This document shows, piece after piece, positions 8,016 through 16,894 of a DNA stretch of 64,000 bases. The DNA is taken from NCBI RefSeq assembly GCF_000747525.1, contig NZ_CP009278.1, positions 1,550,001 through 1,614,000 on the forward strand. The letters run 5' to 3'. The position numbers and the translations under genes are program-made. This DNA comes from Sphingobacterium sp. ML3W (GTDB lineage: Bacteria > Bacteroidota > Bacteroidia > Sphingobacteriales > Sphingobacteriaceae). Position 1 is the first letter of the stretch. Each line of letters starts with the position of its first letter. The notes beneath the pieces are model-generated. The model had not been told where the DNA came from and did no database searches. It worked only from the letters and a program-made list of their open reading frames with translations.

Positions 8016-8966
8016 ATGGATATTTCAGTTGTTGTTCCTCTTTTTAATGAAGAAGAGTCGTTGCCCGAGTTGACCTCTTGGATAGACCGTGTAATGGCAA
8101 AGCATCAGTTTTCTTATGAAATTATTTTAGTTGATGATGGAAGTAAAGATAAGTCTTGGTCTATCATTGAAGATTTAAAGAGAGACAACAATAATATTAC
8201 AGCTATCAAATTCAGACGTAATTATGGTAAATCAGCAGCCTTAAATGTTGGCTTTGCAGCCGCTCAAGGGGATGTGGTGATTACGATGGATGCCGATTTA
8301 CAGGATAGTCCTGATGAAATTCCAGAATTGTATGATCGTATCATGAATAAAGGAGCAGACCTTGTTTCGGGATGGAAGCAGAAGCGTTATGATCCGCTAA
8401 CGAAGACATTACCAACTAAACTTTTCAATGCCGTTACACGTAGCATGTCTGGTATAGATAATTTACATGATTTCAATTGTGGTCTAAAAGCATATCGCAA
8501 AGAAGTGGTCAAAAATATTGAAGTATACGGTGAAATGCATCGCTATATTCCAGTGATTGCCAAATGGGCAGGTTTTACGAATATTCAAGAACAGGTGGTA
8601 CAACATTATCCCCGTAAATATGGAGTGACTAAGTTTGGCGCCGGACGTTTTGTGAAGGGATTTCTAGATTTATTGTCCATATTTTTTGTTGGTAAATTTG
8701 CTAAACGACCGATGCATTTTTTCGGTGTTATGGGGGTAATCAGCTTTTTACTGGGTCTTGTAATTACGCTATTTTTGATTTGTCAAAAATTGATGAGTAT
8801 AGCGGCAGGGACAGCATTTAGAGATATTACCGATCAGCCTATGTTTTTCCTTTCACTAACGGCAATCATAATTGGTACGCAATTGTTTTTGACCGGATTT
8901 CTTGCAGAGTTGGTTTCAAGAAATAGTACAGATCGTAATAATTACCAGATTGATAAAGTAATTTAA
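8016..8966 (+). CDS. Family 2 glycosyltransferase, polyprenyl-phosphate type
   Basis: A GT2 enzyme of the dolichol-phosphate-mannose-synthase/GtrB type, which moves a sugar from a nucleotide to a polyprenyl phosphate at the cytoplasmic face of the inner membrane. The start ISVVVPLFNEEESLPEL, the nucleotide-binding DDGSKDKSW and the DxD-like MDADLQDSPDEIPEL are diagnostic. Two membrane segments follow in the last third (FFGVMGVISFLLGLVITL and PMFFLSLTAIIIGTQLFL). ATG 8016 puts the first beta strand at the N terminus as in relatives; ATG 8001 is an alternative. The lipid-linked sugar made cannot be told from sequence. A GT4 gene follows nine bases later. Confidence 0.9.
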   Translation: MDISVVVPLFNEEESLPELTSWIDRVMAKHQFSYEIILVDDGSKDKSWSIIEDLKRDNNNITAIKFRRNYGKSAALNVGFAAAQGDVVITMDADLQDSPDEIPELYDRIMNKGADLVSGWKQKRYDPLTKTLPTKLFNAVTRSMSGIDNLHDFNCGLKAYRKEVVKNIEVYGEMHRYIPVIAKWAGFTNIQEQVVQHYPRKYGVTKFGAGRFVKGFLDLLSIFFVGKFAKRPMHFFGVMGVISFLLGLVITLFLICQKLMSIAAGTAFRDITDQPMFFLSLTAIIIGTQLFLTGFLAELVSRNSTDRNNYQIDKVI

Positions 8967-8975
8967 GCTACTGAT

Positions 8976-10103
8976 ATGCGTATTGTAATTTTAGGATCTG
9001 CATATCCATTGCGAGGAGGAGGCATTGCTTCATTTAATGAACGGTTAGCAGAACATTATCAGCAATTGGGACACGAAGTCGATATCTATTCTTTCTCATT
9101 GCAGTATCCTAATTTTCTATTTCCAGGCAAATCGCAGTTTTCAGACGAACCTGCACCAAAGGATTTACGCATTTTTTCGAAAGTGAATTCGATTAATCCA
9201 TTTAATTGGATAAAAATAGGACGAGAGCTTAAAAAAGCTAAATATGATCTTTTGATCGTGCGCTTTTGGATGCCTTTCTTTGGTCCTTGTTTAGGTACGA
9301 TACAGCGAATTGTACGTCAAAATAACCATACGAAGGTCGTCTGCATTGCTGATAATATTATTCCGCATGAACAGCGGATAGGGGATAAAATATTGGCTCA
9401 ATATTTTTTAAATGCGGTCGATGGCTGTGTTACGATGAGTCAAAGTGTATTGGAAGATTTAAGCAAAATTAATCCACATATACCAGCCATCTATAGCCCT
9501 CATCCGCTATATGACAACTACGGACCAGCTATTGGTTTAGAACAAGCAAGAGCACAGCTAAACATTCCGCTATCAGAAAAAGTTGTCCTGTTTTTTGGTT
9601 TTATTCGCCAGTATAAAGGATTGGATATACTGTTGGAAGCCTTAGGAAAACCTGAAATAAAAAACTTAAATGTCAAATTACTCTTGGCAGGAGAGTTTTA
9701 TGGAGATGAAGCATATTATCAAGATTTAATTCAAAAATATCATTTACAAGATCGCATATATCTGCATACTTCTTTTATTCCTAATGATGAAGTTGGAAGG
9801 TATTTTTGTGCTGCTGATGCAGTAGTGCTGCCTTATCGAACTGCCACGCAGAGTGGTATTACACAAGTAGCATATCATTATGATGTCCCAATGATTGTTA
9901 CTCGAGTAGGGGGCTTACCCGAGCTGGTGCATGACGAAGTAGTGGGCCTTGTCGTCGAGCCAACAGCAGAAGAGGTTGCTAAGGGGATCATTGCCTTCTA
10001 TCAGGATGATAGAAGTAGATTGTTTCGTGAGAATATGAAAGAAGAAAAGAAAAAGTACAGTTGGGATACCTTTGGAGAGGAAATCCTACGCTTGGGACAG
10101 TAA
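8976..10103 (+). CDS. Family 4 glycosyltransferase
   Basis: A 375-residue GT-B fold glycosyltransferase. The N-terminal domain starts with a glycine-rich acceptor loop (GSAYPLRGGGIASF). The C-terminal nucleotide-sugar domain (about residues 190-375) shows the GT4 features FFGFIRQYKGLDILLEAL, DRIYLHTSFIPNDEV and the E-x7-E-type motif region around SGITQVAYHYDVPMIVTRVGGLPELV. Donor and acceptor sugars cannot be named. It follows the GT2 gene closely and is probably co-transcribed, so both likely act in one envelope or exopolysaccharide pathway. The following 196 bases hold no recognisable element. Confidence 0.88.
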   Translation: MRIVILGSAYPLRGGGIASFNERLAEHYQQLGHEVDIYSFSLQYPNFLFPGKSQFSDEPAPKDLRIFSKVNSINPFNWIKIGRELKKAKYDLLIVRFWMPFFGPCLGTIQRIVRQNNHTKVVCIADNIIPHEQRIGDKILAQYFLNAVDGCVTMSQSVLEDLSKINPHIPAIYSPHPLYDNYGPAIGLEQARAQLNIPLSEKVVLFFGFIRQYKGLDILLEALGKPEIKNLNVKLLLAGEFYGDEAYYQDLIQKYHLQDRIYLHTSFIPNDEVGRYFCAADAVVLPYRTATQSGITQVAYHYDVPMIVTRVGGLPELVHDEVVGLVVEPTAEEVAKGIIAFYQDDRSRLFRENMKEEKKKYSWDTFGEEILRLGQ

Positions 10104-10299
10104 TTTTAGCTGCAGCGATTTTCGGTCTTTAGCAACCTGTACAGGCGTCGTAAATAATGAATAAAGCGAAAGCCATTCCTGTATGTTATTAAAATACTTA
10201 GTAGCGAATGATTTACGTATATGTTAATGCAATTTTATTGTGAATCTAATCAAATTTATCTAAGTTTGAATATAGACAATTGCATAAATTAAGGGAACA

Positions 10300-10572
10300 T
10301 TGGTAGCATTAACACAGGGTAGTTTAGATAAGATCGAAGAACTTTTTAAGGATCAAGGATATAGGGTGAGGTATGAGAAAGGAACCTTTAAAACAGGCGC
10401 ATGTCTTTTGCAAAGCTCACATGTAGTGGTAGTGAATAAGTTTTCTAATCTTGAAATGAAAATTCAATCCTTAATAGGGATTTTAAATGATGTTGATATT
10501 GATGAAGCACTCATTAGTGATAAACATCATGCTATTTATACACAAATTGCTAAACTAAAATCAAAACGTTGA
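10300..10572 (+). CDS. Conserved small protein of unknown function
   Basis: A 90-residue soluble protein beginning with TTG at 10300. The stretch YRVRYEKGTFKTGACLL followed by VVVVNKF resembles a small uncharacterised protein that I believe is widespread in Bacteroidota. It has no membrane segment and one Cys. Its TGA overlaps the TTG start of the next gene as TTGA, which implies translational coupling with the PhnP-like hydrolase. That coupling, rather than the sequence, is the best clue to its role. The unusual TTG starts of both genes would keep translation low. Confidence 0.7.
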   Translation: MVALTQGSLDKIEELFKDQGYRVRYEKGTFKTGACLLQSSHVVVVNKFSNLEMKIQSLIGILNDVDIDEALISDKHHAIYTQIAKLKSKR

Positions 10573-11333
10573 AAATCAAATTTTTAGGAACGGGAACTTC
10601 ACAGGGTGTACCTGTAATAGCTTGTCAATGTGTTGTTTGTAAGTCAAATAGCCATTATGACAAACGCTTACGTTCTTCAATTTTGATTAGCTATCATGAT
10701 AAAAATATCGTTGTAGATACTGGTCCTGATTTTAGATACCAGATGCTGCGGGAACAGGTGATGCATATGGATGCCGTATTGATGACACATTCGCATAAGG
10801 ATCATATTGCTGGTTTGGATGATGTGCGCGCATTCAATTTTAAACAACAATCTTCGATTGATATTTATGGTACGAAAGTGCTACATGATGCATTGAGGCG
10901 TGAATTTTATTATGCCTTTTCTGGAGTAAAATATCCAGGGATTCCGCGCCTTGAATTAGTTGAAATAGAAGCCTTAAAATCATTTTCCCTGTTTGAGAAG
11001 GAAGTTCTTCCACTTGAGGTGATGCATTATCAGATGCCGGTCTTGGGTTTTAGAATAGATGATTTCGCATACATTACTGATGCTAAAACAGTTTCAATAG
11101 CTACTCGAGAAAAATTGACCGGATTGAAAGTGTTGGTCATTAATGCACTACAGAAAGAAAGTCATGTTTCCCATATGACGTTGGAAGAGGCAATCCTATT
11201 TGCGCAAGAAGTTGGTGCTGAACAAACTTATCTCACCCATATTGGCCATCGCATGGGCTTGCATGATATGGTTTCAAACGAGTTACCTGATGGTATTTCT
11301 TTAGCATATGACCAACTCGAAATCAACCTATAA
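10569..11333 (+). CDS. PhnP-like metallo-beta-lactamase-fold phosphodiesterase
   Basis: A 254-residue hydrolase of the metallo-beta-lactamase fold. KIKFLGTGTSQGVPVIAC is followed by a Cys cluster CQCVVC (structural zinc site of the PhnP group), then the active-site THSHKDH, DTGPDF, and later YITDAKT and THIGHRMG supplying the remaining metal ligands. PhnP enzymes cleave cyclic phosphodiesters; no phn cluster is near, so the substrate here may be another cyclic phosphate or nucleotide. The start is TTG 10569, overlapping the stop of the upstream gene by four bases. Confidence 0.85.
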   Translation: MKIKFLGTGTSQGVPVIACQCVVCKSNSHYDKRLRSSILISYHDKNIVVDTGPDFRYQMLREQVMHMDAVLMTHSHKDHIAGLDDVRAFNFKQQSSIDIYGTKVLHDALRREFYYAFSGVKYPGIPRLELVEIEALKSFSLFEKEVLPLEVMHYQMPVLGFRIDDFAYITDAKTVSIATREKLTGLKVLVINALQKESHVSHMTLEEAILFAQEVGAEQTYLTHIGHRMGLHDMVSNELPDGISLAYDQLEINL

Positions 11334-11416
11334 AGGTATTACTTTTTTACATTTCCAAACAACAAGCCCATTCATATGTTATATGAACATGTAATCACAT
11401 GTTAACATATTATATT

Positions 11417-11569
11417 ATGGGAAATTTATTGTACATCATCGCTGTGATTTTAGTTATTATCTGGGCGATTAGTTTTTTGGGAGGTTTCTATACAGGTGGA
11501 ATCATACACACTTTACTCGTTATCGCAATTATTGTGATATTATTGCGTGTGATAAGAGGAAATACATAG
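11417..11569 (+). CDS. Small two-helix membrane protein, lmo0937 type
   Basis: A 50-residue ORF. Translation begins MGNLLYIIAVILVIIWAI, then a Gly-rich turn (FLGGFYTGGIIH), then a second hydrophobic helix (TLLVIAIIVILLRVI) and a short basic tail RGNT. This matches the small lmo0937-type membrane proteins common in Bacteroidota and Firmicutes, often stress-induced, of unknown function. It stands alone between convergent genes and ends four bases before the ispD stop. Confidence 0.8.
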   Translation: MGNLLYIIAVILVIIWAISFLGGFYTGGIIHTLLVIAIIVILLRVIRGNT

Positions 11570-11573
11570 GTCT

Positions 11574-12263
11574 TTACATTTTTAAATAGAGTTGGGCAAT
11601 TTCTATATCTTCGGGATAGGTAATTTTAATGTTTTTATAATCACCGGTCACGATTTCAATGGAGTTGCCTAATTTTTCTACCACGGAAGCATCATCTGTA
11701 AATGTTGCTTCTTCGTTTTGTTGATATGCAGTTTCTAATAAGTTCCCTTCAAAGACCTGTGGTGTTTGTACAAGCCAGATTTGGCTTCGGTCAATAGCCT
11801 TGTTACAGTTTCCTGTTGTGAAACGAACAGAATCTGTACACGATCTTGCGACGATAACTGCTTTTGATTTCTTAACTTTTTCAAAGGCAAGATCTATCGT
11901 TGAGATCGCAATTAAAGGTCTTGCTGCGTCATGGACAGCTATTGCATGGTCATTTAGTTGTAGTTGTCTATTTTTGATAAAGGCGATTCCATTTTTGACG
12001 GATTGAAATCGAGTCTTGCCCCCATAAGTAATAGCATGCGGAATGCTGAAGTTGTATTGTTGGCAAAGTGATTTCCAAAATTCCTCCATTTCAGGGTCGA
12101 TTGCAATAATAATTTGTGGCTGCGTTTTACTTGCATAAAATTTTTCGATCGTATGCATCAATACAGGCTTGTTGTCCAGAAGGAGGTATTGCTTAGGTAA
12201 ATCTGACTGCATTCGACTTCCTTTTCCTGCGGCCACTATAATTACGAAATTTTGATCACTCAT
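11574..12263 (-). CDS. ispD: 2-C-methyl-D-erythritol 4-phosphate cytidylyltransferase
   Basis: IspD activates MEP with CTP in the non-mevalonate isoprenoid pathway. The 229-residue protein has the usual length and motifs: the nucleotide-binding VIIVAAGKGSRMQSDLPKQY at the N terminus, HDAARPLI in the middle and the C-terminal TFTDDASVVE. Upstream on the same strand is queA, but a strong terminator lies between them, so ispD probably has its own promoter, which I could not identify with confidence. Confidence 0.95.
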   Translation of the reverse strand: MSDQNFVIIVAAGKGSRMQSDLPKQYLLLDNKPVLMHTIEKFYASKTQPQIIIAIDPEMEEFWKSLCQQYNFSIPHAITYGGKTRFQSVKNGIAFIKNRQLQLNDHAIAVHDAARPLIAISTIDLAFEKVKKSKAVIVARSCTDSVRFTTGNCNKAIDRSQIWLVQTPQVFEGNLLETAYQQNEEATFTDDASVVEKLGNSIEIVTGDYKNIKITYPEDIEIAQLYLKM

Positions 12264-12300
12264 GTTATATTGTCAATATGGGGTGGGTCGGAAACAAAAA

Positions 12301-12329
12301 ACGTGGATAAATACGATATTTATCCACGT
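12301..12329 (-). terminator. Terminator after queA, 13-bp perfect stem
   Basis: ACGTGGATAAATA (12301-12313), loop CGA, TATTTATCCACGT (12317-12329). On the minus strand it is followed by TTTTTGTTT, so it ends the queA transcript before ispD. Confidence 0.85.
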
Positions 12330-12348
12330 TTATATTTTATATATCTGA

Positions 12349-13398
12349 TTAGATAATCAACATGGCATCGCCATAGCTATAAAATCTGTATTTTTCTTTA
12401 ACAGCTTGTTCGTAAGCATTCATGACATGTTCATAACCTCCAAAAGCAGCAATCATAACCAATAAAGTAGATTCTGGTGTATGGAAATTTGTAATCATAG
12501 AGTTTGCAATACTGAAATCGTACGGAGGATAGATGAACTTACTTGTCCAATCATTAGCAGGCTTTAAATGACGATCTGCAGAAACAGCAGATTCGATAGC
12601 ACGCATTGATGTAGTACCTACAGCACAAACTTTTCTCTTAGCATCAATCGCTTTATTAACAGTTTTGGCAGCTTCTTCAGTAATGATGAACTGCTCCGAA
12701 TCCATCTTGTGCTTTGTTAAATCTTCTACTTCAACGGTTCTGAAAGTACCCAATCCTACGTGAAGCGTTACTTCAGCAAAATCAACACCCTTCAATTCCA
12801 AACGTTTCATCAACTCACGAGAGAAGTGAAGACCTGCTGTTGGAGCTGCTACTGCACCTTCATTTTTAGCATAGATCGTTTGGTAACGAAATTTATCTTC
12901 AGGTGTTGCTTTACGAGTGATATATTTTGGAAGTGGTGTCTCACCTAAAATCTCGATATTACGACGGAATTCTTCATCCGTACCATCAAATAAGAAACGG
13001 ATCGTACGACCACGAGAAGTTGTGTTGTCTACTACTTCAGCAACTAATAAATCATCATCTCCAAAATAAAGTTTATTACCTACACGGATTTTACGAGCTG
13101 GATCAACTAGAACATCCCATAAGCGAAGTTCTTTGTTTAATTCACGTAACAAGAAAACTTCGATTGTAGCTCCAGTTTTTTCTTTATTGCCATACAGACG
13201 TGCTGGAAAAACTTTTGTATTATTTAAGATCATGACATCTTTGTCATCAAAATAATCTAATACATCTTTAAAAATTTTATGCTCAATTTTACCAGTGTCG
13301 CGGTGTAAAACCATTAAGCGTGATTCGTCACGATTTTCAGTTGGTTCAGACGCCAAAAGAGACTCTGGTAAGTTGAATTTAAATTGAGATAACTTCAT
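12349..13398 (-). CDS. queA: tRNA preQ1(34) S-adenosylmethionine ribosyltransferase-isomerase
   Basis: QueA transfers and isomerises the ribosyl part of SAM onto preQ1 in the anticodon of Asp/Asn/His/Tyr tRNAs, the step before queuosine. The 349-residue protein has the family's normal length and signatures: [10 protein letters not shown] near the start, [33 protein letters not shown] and [17 protein letters not shown] -7 element lies upstream on the minus strand (complement of 13481-13488). The window also encodes queE, an earlier step, but about 26 kb away. Confidence 0.96.
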   Translation of the reverse strand: MKLSQFKFNLPESLLASEPTENRDESRLMVLHRDTGKIEHKIFKDVLDYFDDKDVMILNNTKVFPARLYGNKEKTGATIEVFLLRELNKELRLWDVLVDPARKIRVGNKLYFGDDDLLVAEVVDNTTSRGRTIRFLFDGTDEEFRRNIEILGETPLPKYITRKATPEDKFRYQTIYAKNEGAVAAPTAGLHFSRELMKRLELKGVDFAEVTLHVGLGTFRTVEVEDLTKHKMDSEQFIITEEAAKTVNKAIDAKRKVCAVGTTSMRAIESAVSADRHLKPANDWTSKFIYPPYDFSIANSMITNFHTPESTLLVMIAAFGGYEHVMNAYEQAVKEKYRFYSYGDAMLII

Positions 13399-13589
13399 CT
13401 TTAATATTGATATTTTAAATGATTGCCTTTATTGTATTTAAGTTCCAAATAACAGACTTATCGGAACATAAATAAGCATACAAAGGTAGTCAAATTTTTA
13501 GTTAAAAGGGAGTTTCTTTCATGATTAAATTGATTAATGAATTGATTTTGACATAAAATCAAAACTAAATTGTAATTTAGAAGCTGAAT

Positions 13590-14834
13590 ATGCTAGCTAT
13601 AGGTCTCATAAAAGAAAGTGCGAAATTCGCACTATCGGCTTTAAAAGATAATCGAACACGGACATTGTTATCGTTATTAGGGGTGACAATTGGTATTTTA
13701 ACGATTATTGGTGTCTTTTCAGCCGTCGATACATTACGAAATAATATTGAAGACTCTGTCAAAAAGATAGGGTCAAATACACTGTATATCCAAAAATGGC
13801 CTTGGGCAGGTGGACCCGACTTCCCCTGGTGGAAATACTTGAATAGACCAGAACCTAAGTATGAAGATTATTTAGCGCTAAAGGAGCGTATTACTACAGC
13901 TGATAAAATAGCCTATATGATTGATATCGGTAACTCCACGATTAAATACAAAAATAATAATGCTTCGGGTGTTTCCATTTCTGCAGGAACGCAGGATCAA
14001 TATAATATCCAAAATCTGAATGTCGAAAAAGGAAGGTATTTTGTTGAGAGTGAAACGCGGGCCGGTTCTTTAGTAACGGTGTTGGGAGCTGTTATTGCGG
14101 AAGGTCTTTTTCCGAATACGGATCCTTTGGGTAAGTATGTCAATATGTTGGGGAGAAAAGTTCAAGTAGTAGGCGTCTTGAAGAAGGAGGGAGAAGGAGT
14201 CCTGATTAATACCTCACCGGATAACAGTGCCTTCATTCCTTTTGAACTTGCTCGAAATTTGGTAAACTACGATAATTTCTCTCCTAGTATAGCCGTTCGG
14301 GTGATGTCTAAATATACGCTGGCTGAAGCCGAAAGTGAAATTAAGGTGTTGATGCGTTCTATCCATCGTATTGCGCCACAACGTGAGGATGATTTTTCTA
14401 TTAATCAAACAACGATGATTACATCGCAGTTGGATAAAATGTTTGGGATTGTCAATTTAGCGGGATTTTGTATCGGTATATTTTCTGTTTTAGTAGGGGG
14501 ATTTGGGATTGCCAATATTATGTTTGTAAGCGTAAAAGAGCGAACGCATATTATCGGTATACAAAAAGCTTTGGGCGCAAAAAATTTCTTCATTCTATCA
14601 CAGTTTTTGATTGAATCCATTGTCCTATGTTTGTTAGGGGGGGCTATTGGATTATCGATTGTCTATCTAATCACCCTGTTAGTGAAACTTACCATTGGAA
14701 TGGCGATTATAGTGAGTTTGAAGATGGTCGTGTTAACTGTTTTTATTTCAACGATAATTGGATTGATTTCAGGAATAGTACCTGCCTTAATGGCTTCTAG
14801 ATTAGATCCTGTGGAAGCAATAAGAAGTAAATAA
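13590..14834 (+). CDS. MacB/FtsX-type ABC transporter permease
   Basis: A 414-residue inner-membrane permease of the MacB family. One membrane segment near residues 25-45 (LLSLLGVTIGILTIIGVFS) is followed by a large periplasmic core domain, then an FtsX domain with three membrane segments (about 285-410) that contains the typical ERTHIIGIQKALGAK coupling loop. MacB-type proteins work as mechanotransmitters for efflux or lipoprotein traffic with an ATPase subunit. Here no ATPase gene is adjacent, so the partner must lie elsewhere. It appears to be transcribed alone. Confidence 0.88.
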   Translation: MLAIGLIKESAKFALSALKDNRTRTLLSLLGVTIGILTIIGVFSAVDTLRNNIEDSVKKIGSNTLYIQKWPWAGGPDFPWWKYLNRPEPKYEDYLALKERITTADKIAYMIDIGNSTIKYKNNNASGVSISAGTQDQYNIQNLNVEKGRYFVESETRAGSLVTVLGAVIAEGLFPNTDPLGKYVNMLGRKVQVVGVLKKEGEGVLINTSPDNSAFIPFELARNLVNYDNFSPSIAVRVMSKYTLAEAESEIKVLMRSIHRIAPQREDDFSINQTTMITSQLDKMFGIVNLAGFCIGIFSVLVGGFGIANIMFVSVKERTHIIGIQKALGAKNFFILSQFLIESIVLCLLGGAIGLSIVYLITLLVKLTIGMAIIVSLKMVVLTVFISTIIGLISGIVPALMASRLDPVEAIRSK

Positions 14835-14873
14835 TAGGTTTTGCTCTCTTTTTACAATCCTGTAGACTGGTAT

Positions 14874-14990
14874 ATGTTGATAGCTAATAACGTTTCTAAA
14901 GAATTGATTCCATTGGAACGTGATAATATTACTATTCTATCACGTTTTGAAAAATATGCTATGAACAATCCTGACCATTTCGGTCGCTAG
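14874..14990 (+). CDS. Possible small ORF between the permease and the kdp regulator
   Basis: A 38-codon ORF from ATG 14874 to TAG 14988-14990. The product begins MLIANNVSKELIPLERDN, faintly reminiscent of the first strand-helix of a CBS domain, and it could be a truncated gene remnant. No promoter or ribosome binding site stands out. It is included so the space is accounted for; the evidence is weak. Confidence 0.2.
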   Translation: MLIANNVSKELIPLERDNITILSRFEKYAMNNPDHFGR

Positions 14991-15065
14991 GTGTTTTTAT
15001 TTCGTTTCACGTGTTCATCCATATCGTATACAATTTATTTAAGTTTGGTAAATAATTTTAAAAAA

Positions 15066-16403
15066 TTGAGCACTATCCTAATCATCGACGACGAAGATAA
15101 GATCCGTACATTACTCGCTAGAATAATTACGCTAGAGGGCTATGAGGTATTTCAAGCATCAGACCTAAAGAAAGGTTTGAGACGATTGGAAGAACAAGAT
15201 ATAGACGTTGTAATCTGTGATGTCAAATTGCCTGATGGAAGTGGAGTTGATATTACAAAAGTAATCAAGGACAAATATCCGTATATCGAAATCATTTTAT
15301 TGACAGCTTATGGGAATATTCCTGATGGGGTACAGGCGATTAAAAATGGTGCGTTTGATTATATTACTAAAGGAGACGATAATAATAAGATTATCCCTCT
15401 TTTATACAATGCTAGTGAAAAGGTAGCGCTGGCAAAGCGTGTGCGAGAGCTCGAAAGACAGCTTGGTGATCGTCATTCATTTGATAAAATTGTGGGGAAA
15501 TCTAAAGCAATCTTGAATGCTATTGATTTGGCAAAGAGAGTTGCTGTAACGGATACAACTGTTTTACTGACGGGTGACACGGGAACTGGAAAAGAAGTTT
15601 TTGCACAAGCGATACATCAGGCTAGCAATCGTCAAAAATTCAATTTTGTAGCCATTAATTGTGCTGCATTCAGTAAGGACTTGTTGGAAAGTGAATTGTT
15701 TGGACATAAAGCAGGTTCATTTACTGGGGCATTGAAGGATCAAAAAGGACTTTTCGAAGAGGCTAATAAAGGAACGATCTTTCTGGATGAAATTGGCGAA
15801 ATGGCCATAGAGCTGCAGGCTAAAATCTTAAGAGTATTGGAAACCGGTGAATTTTTGAAAGTCGGTGATACTAAGGTAACACGGGTGGATGTTCGTATTA
15901 TTGCGGCAACCAATCGTAACTTAGAGGAGGAAATGGTAAACGAGAACTTCCGGAGCGATTTATTTTATCGTCTTTCAGTATTCAGCATCTATTTGCCCGC
16001 ATTGCGTGAACGTAAACAGGATATCCATTTATTAGCGATTTATTTTACACAAATATTTTCTACACGAGCTAACCGGAGAGAGCTACAGATTTCGCCAGAA
16101 TATGTAACTGCTTTGGAAAACCATGATTGGAAAGGAAATATTCGAGAACTTAAGAACTGCATAGAACGTAGTGTGATTTTATCAGATACTGATGTATTGT
16201 GTGTAGAAACACTTCCTTTTGCCCGTATTTCTGTGGATTCGGGGACTAGAATATTATCTGCCTTCTCCATGGAGAGTGTAGAAAAATTACATATCCAAAA
16301 AGTATTGCACCATACCCATGGTAATAAAGCTGAAGCTGCTCGACTCTTGGAAATTGGTATTGCTACTCTTTACCGTAAGATAGAAGAGTACAAATTAGTA
16401 TAG
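15066..16403 (+). CDS. Sigma-54-dependent response regulator of the kdp locus (NtrC type)
   Basis: A 445-residue activator, counting from TTG 15066. Receiver domain first (ILIIDDEDKI; phospho-acceptor Asp in VVICDVKLPDGSG), then an AAA+ sigma-54 interaction domain with Walker A GDTGTGKE, Walker B GTIFLDEIGEM and the sigma-54 contact loop, which reads GSFTGA instead of GAFTGA, and a C-terminal Fis-type helix-turn-helix (NKAEAARLLEIGIATLYRKI). A TAAGTTTG promoter element about 20 bases upstream supports the TTG start over the more distant GTG 14991. In enterobacteria kdp is controlled by the OmpR-type KdpE; here this NtrC-type regulator stands in its place at the head of the locus, with a sigma-54-like promoter downstream. 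Confidence 0.9.
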   Translation: MSTILIIDDEDKIRTLLARIITLEGYEVFQASDLKKGLRRLEEQDIDVVICDVKLPDGSGVDITKVIKDKYPYIEIILLTAYGNIPDGVQAIKNGAFDYITKGDDNNKIIPLLYNASEKVALAKRVRELERQLGDRHSFDKIVGKSKAILNAIDLAKRVAVTDTTVLLTGDTGTGKEVFAQAIHQASNRQKFNFVAINCAAFSKDLLESELFGHKAGSFTGALKDQKGLFEEANKGTIFLDEIGEMAIELQAKILRVLETGEFLKVGDTKVTRVDVRIIAATNRNLEEEMVNENFRSDLFYRLSVFSIYLPALRERKQDIHLLAIYFTQIFSTRANRRELQISPEYVTALENHDWKGNIRELKNCIERSVILSDTDVLCVETLPFARISVDSGTRILSAFSMESVEKLHIQKVLHHTHGNKAEAARLLEIGIATLYRKIEEYKLV

Positions 16404-16760
16404 GAGTGAACTGAACAATAACATGCCTTAATGCTGTATTTTTCCGATTCAGCTTCAGACCAACTTATCCCCATATTCGGACTGTGAGCACGGTGAGACC
16501 ACTATAAGTCTACGTTGTGTCCACCTTTTATAGTGCTTTCACTATGGTAGCACTATAGTTAGAACCTAATTACATGAACAAGCTGTGTCAGCGTAAGTCC
16601 CAATTATGTCGCTCGCAGAGACCAATGTTTACGTATCAGTCTCGCATTTATGTATCTAAAATATACGCGTGATGGGCATCGTTTTAATAAATAACACTGG
16701 TGATTACCAATTTATATGTCATCATAAAAGCTAAGAACAATACTTCTATTATGATAAGAG
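16404..16760. other. Long control region downstream of the response regulator
   Basis: No ORF of note. It contains the cluster of CACTATA repeats (listed separately) and a GAGAC/GTCTC hairpin near 16615-16645. It lies within typical enhancer distance of the sigma-54-like promoter at 16857. Confidence 0.5.
16499..16558. promoter_or_regulatory. Cluster of four CACTATA-type repeats, candidate activator sites
   Basis: Four related 9-mers in 60 bases: CCACTATAA at 16499-16507 (+), GCACTATAA at 16528-16536 (-), TCACTATGG at 16539-16547 (+) and GCACTATAG at 16550-16558 (+). The second and third form a palindrome, ATAGTG-CTTT-CACTAT. Sites of this kind, about 300-360 bases upstream of a -24/-12 promoter, are what an NtrC-type activator would use. 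The assignment to the neighbouring regulator is inference. Confidence 0.5.
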
Positions 16761-16761
16761 G

Positions 16762-16785
16762 CCTATCAAAATGATAGGTTTTTTT
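16762..16785 (+). terminator. Intrinsic terminator
   Basis: CCTATCA, loop AAA, TGATAGG (16762-16778), then seven T residues. It would end transcripts from the response regulator gene and insulate the kdp promoter that follows about 70 bases later. Confidence 0.8.
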
Positions 16786-16856
16786 GTTTACAGTTATTTT
16801 TGTTTTTCGTGTAAACATCTGTTTTTCATTATGTTGATGTTATTTTTGTTGGGTTT

Positions 16857-16870
16857 GGAATAAAATTGGC
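16857..16870 (+). promoter_or_regulatory. Candidate sigma-54 (-24/-12) promoter of the kdp operon
   Basis: TTTGG ends at 16858 and GC falls at 16869-16870 after exactly ten bases, followed by A, so the invariant GG-N10-GC spacing is met. The -12 element reads TGGCA rather than the ideal TTGCA. Transcription would start near 16882, just before the first small membrane-protein ORF at 16895. The nearby NtrC-type regulator makes this the expected promoter type. Confidence 0.55.
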
Positions 16871-16894
16871 ATCAGCTATTTCAAATGAACACTC

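Noticed and set aside
14874-14990. CBS-domain fragment idea for the 38-codon ORF
   Set aside because: The resemblance is limited to about a dozen residues and cannot be tested by eye; it is kept only as a low-confidence ORF.
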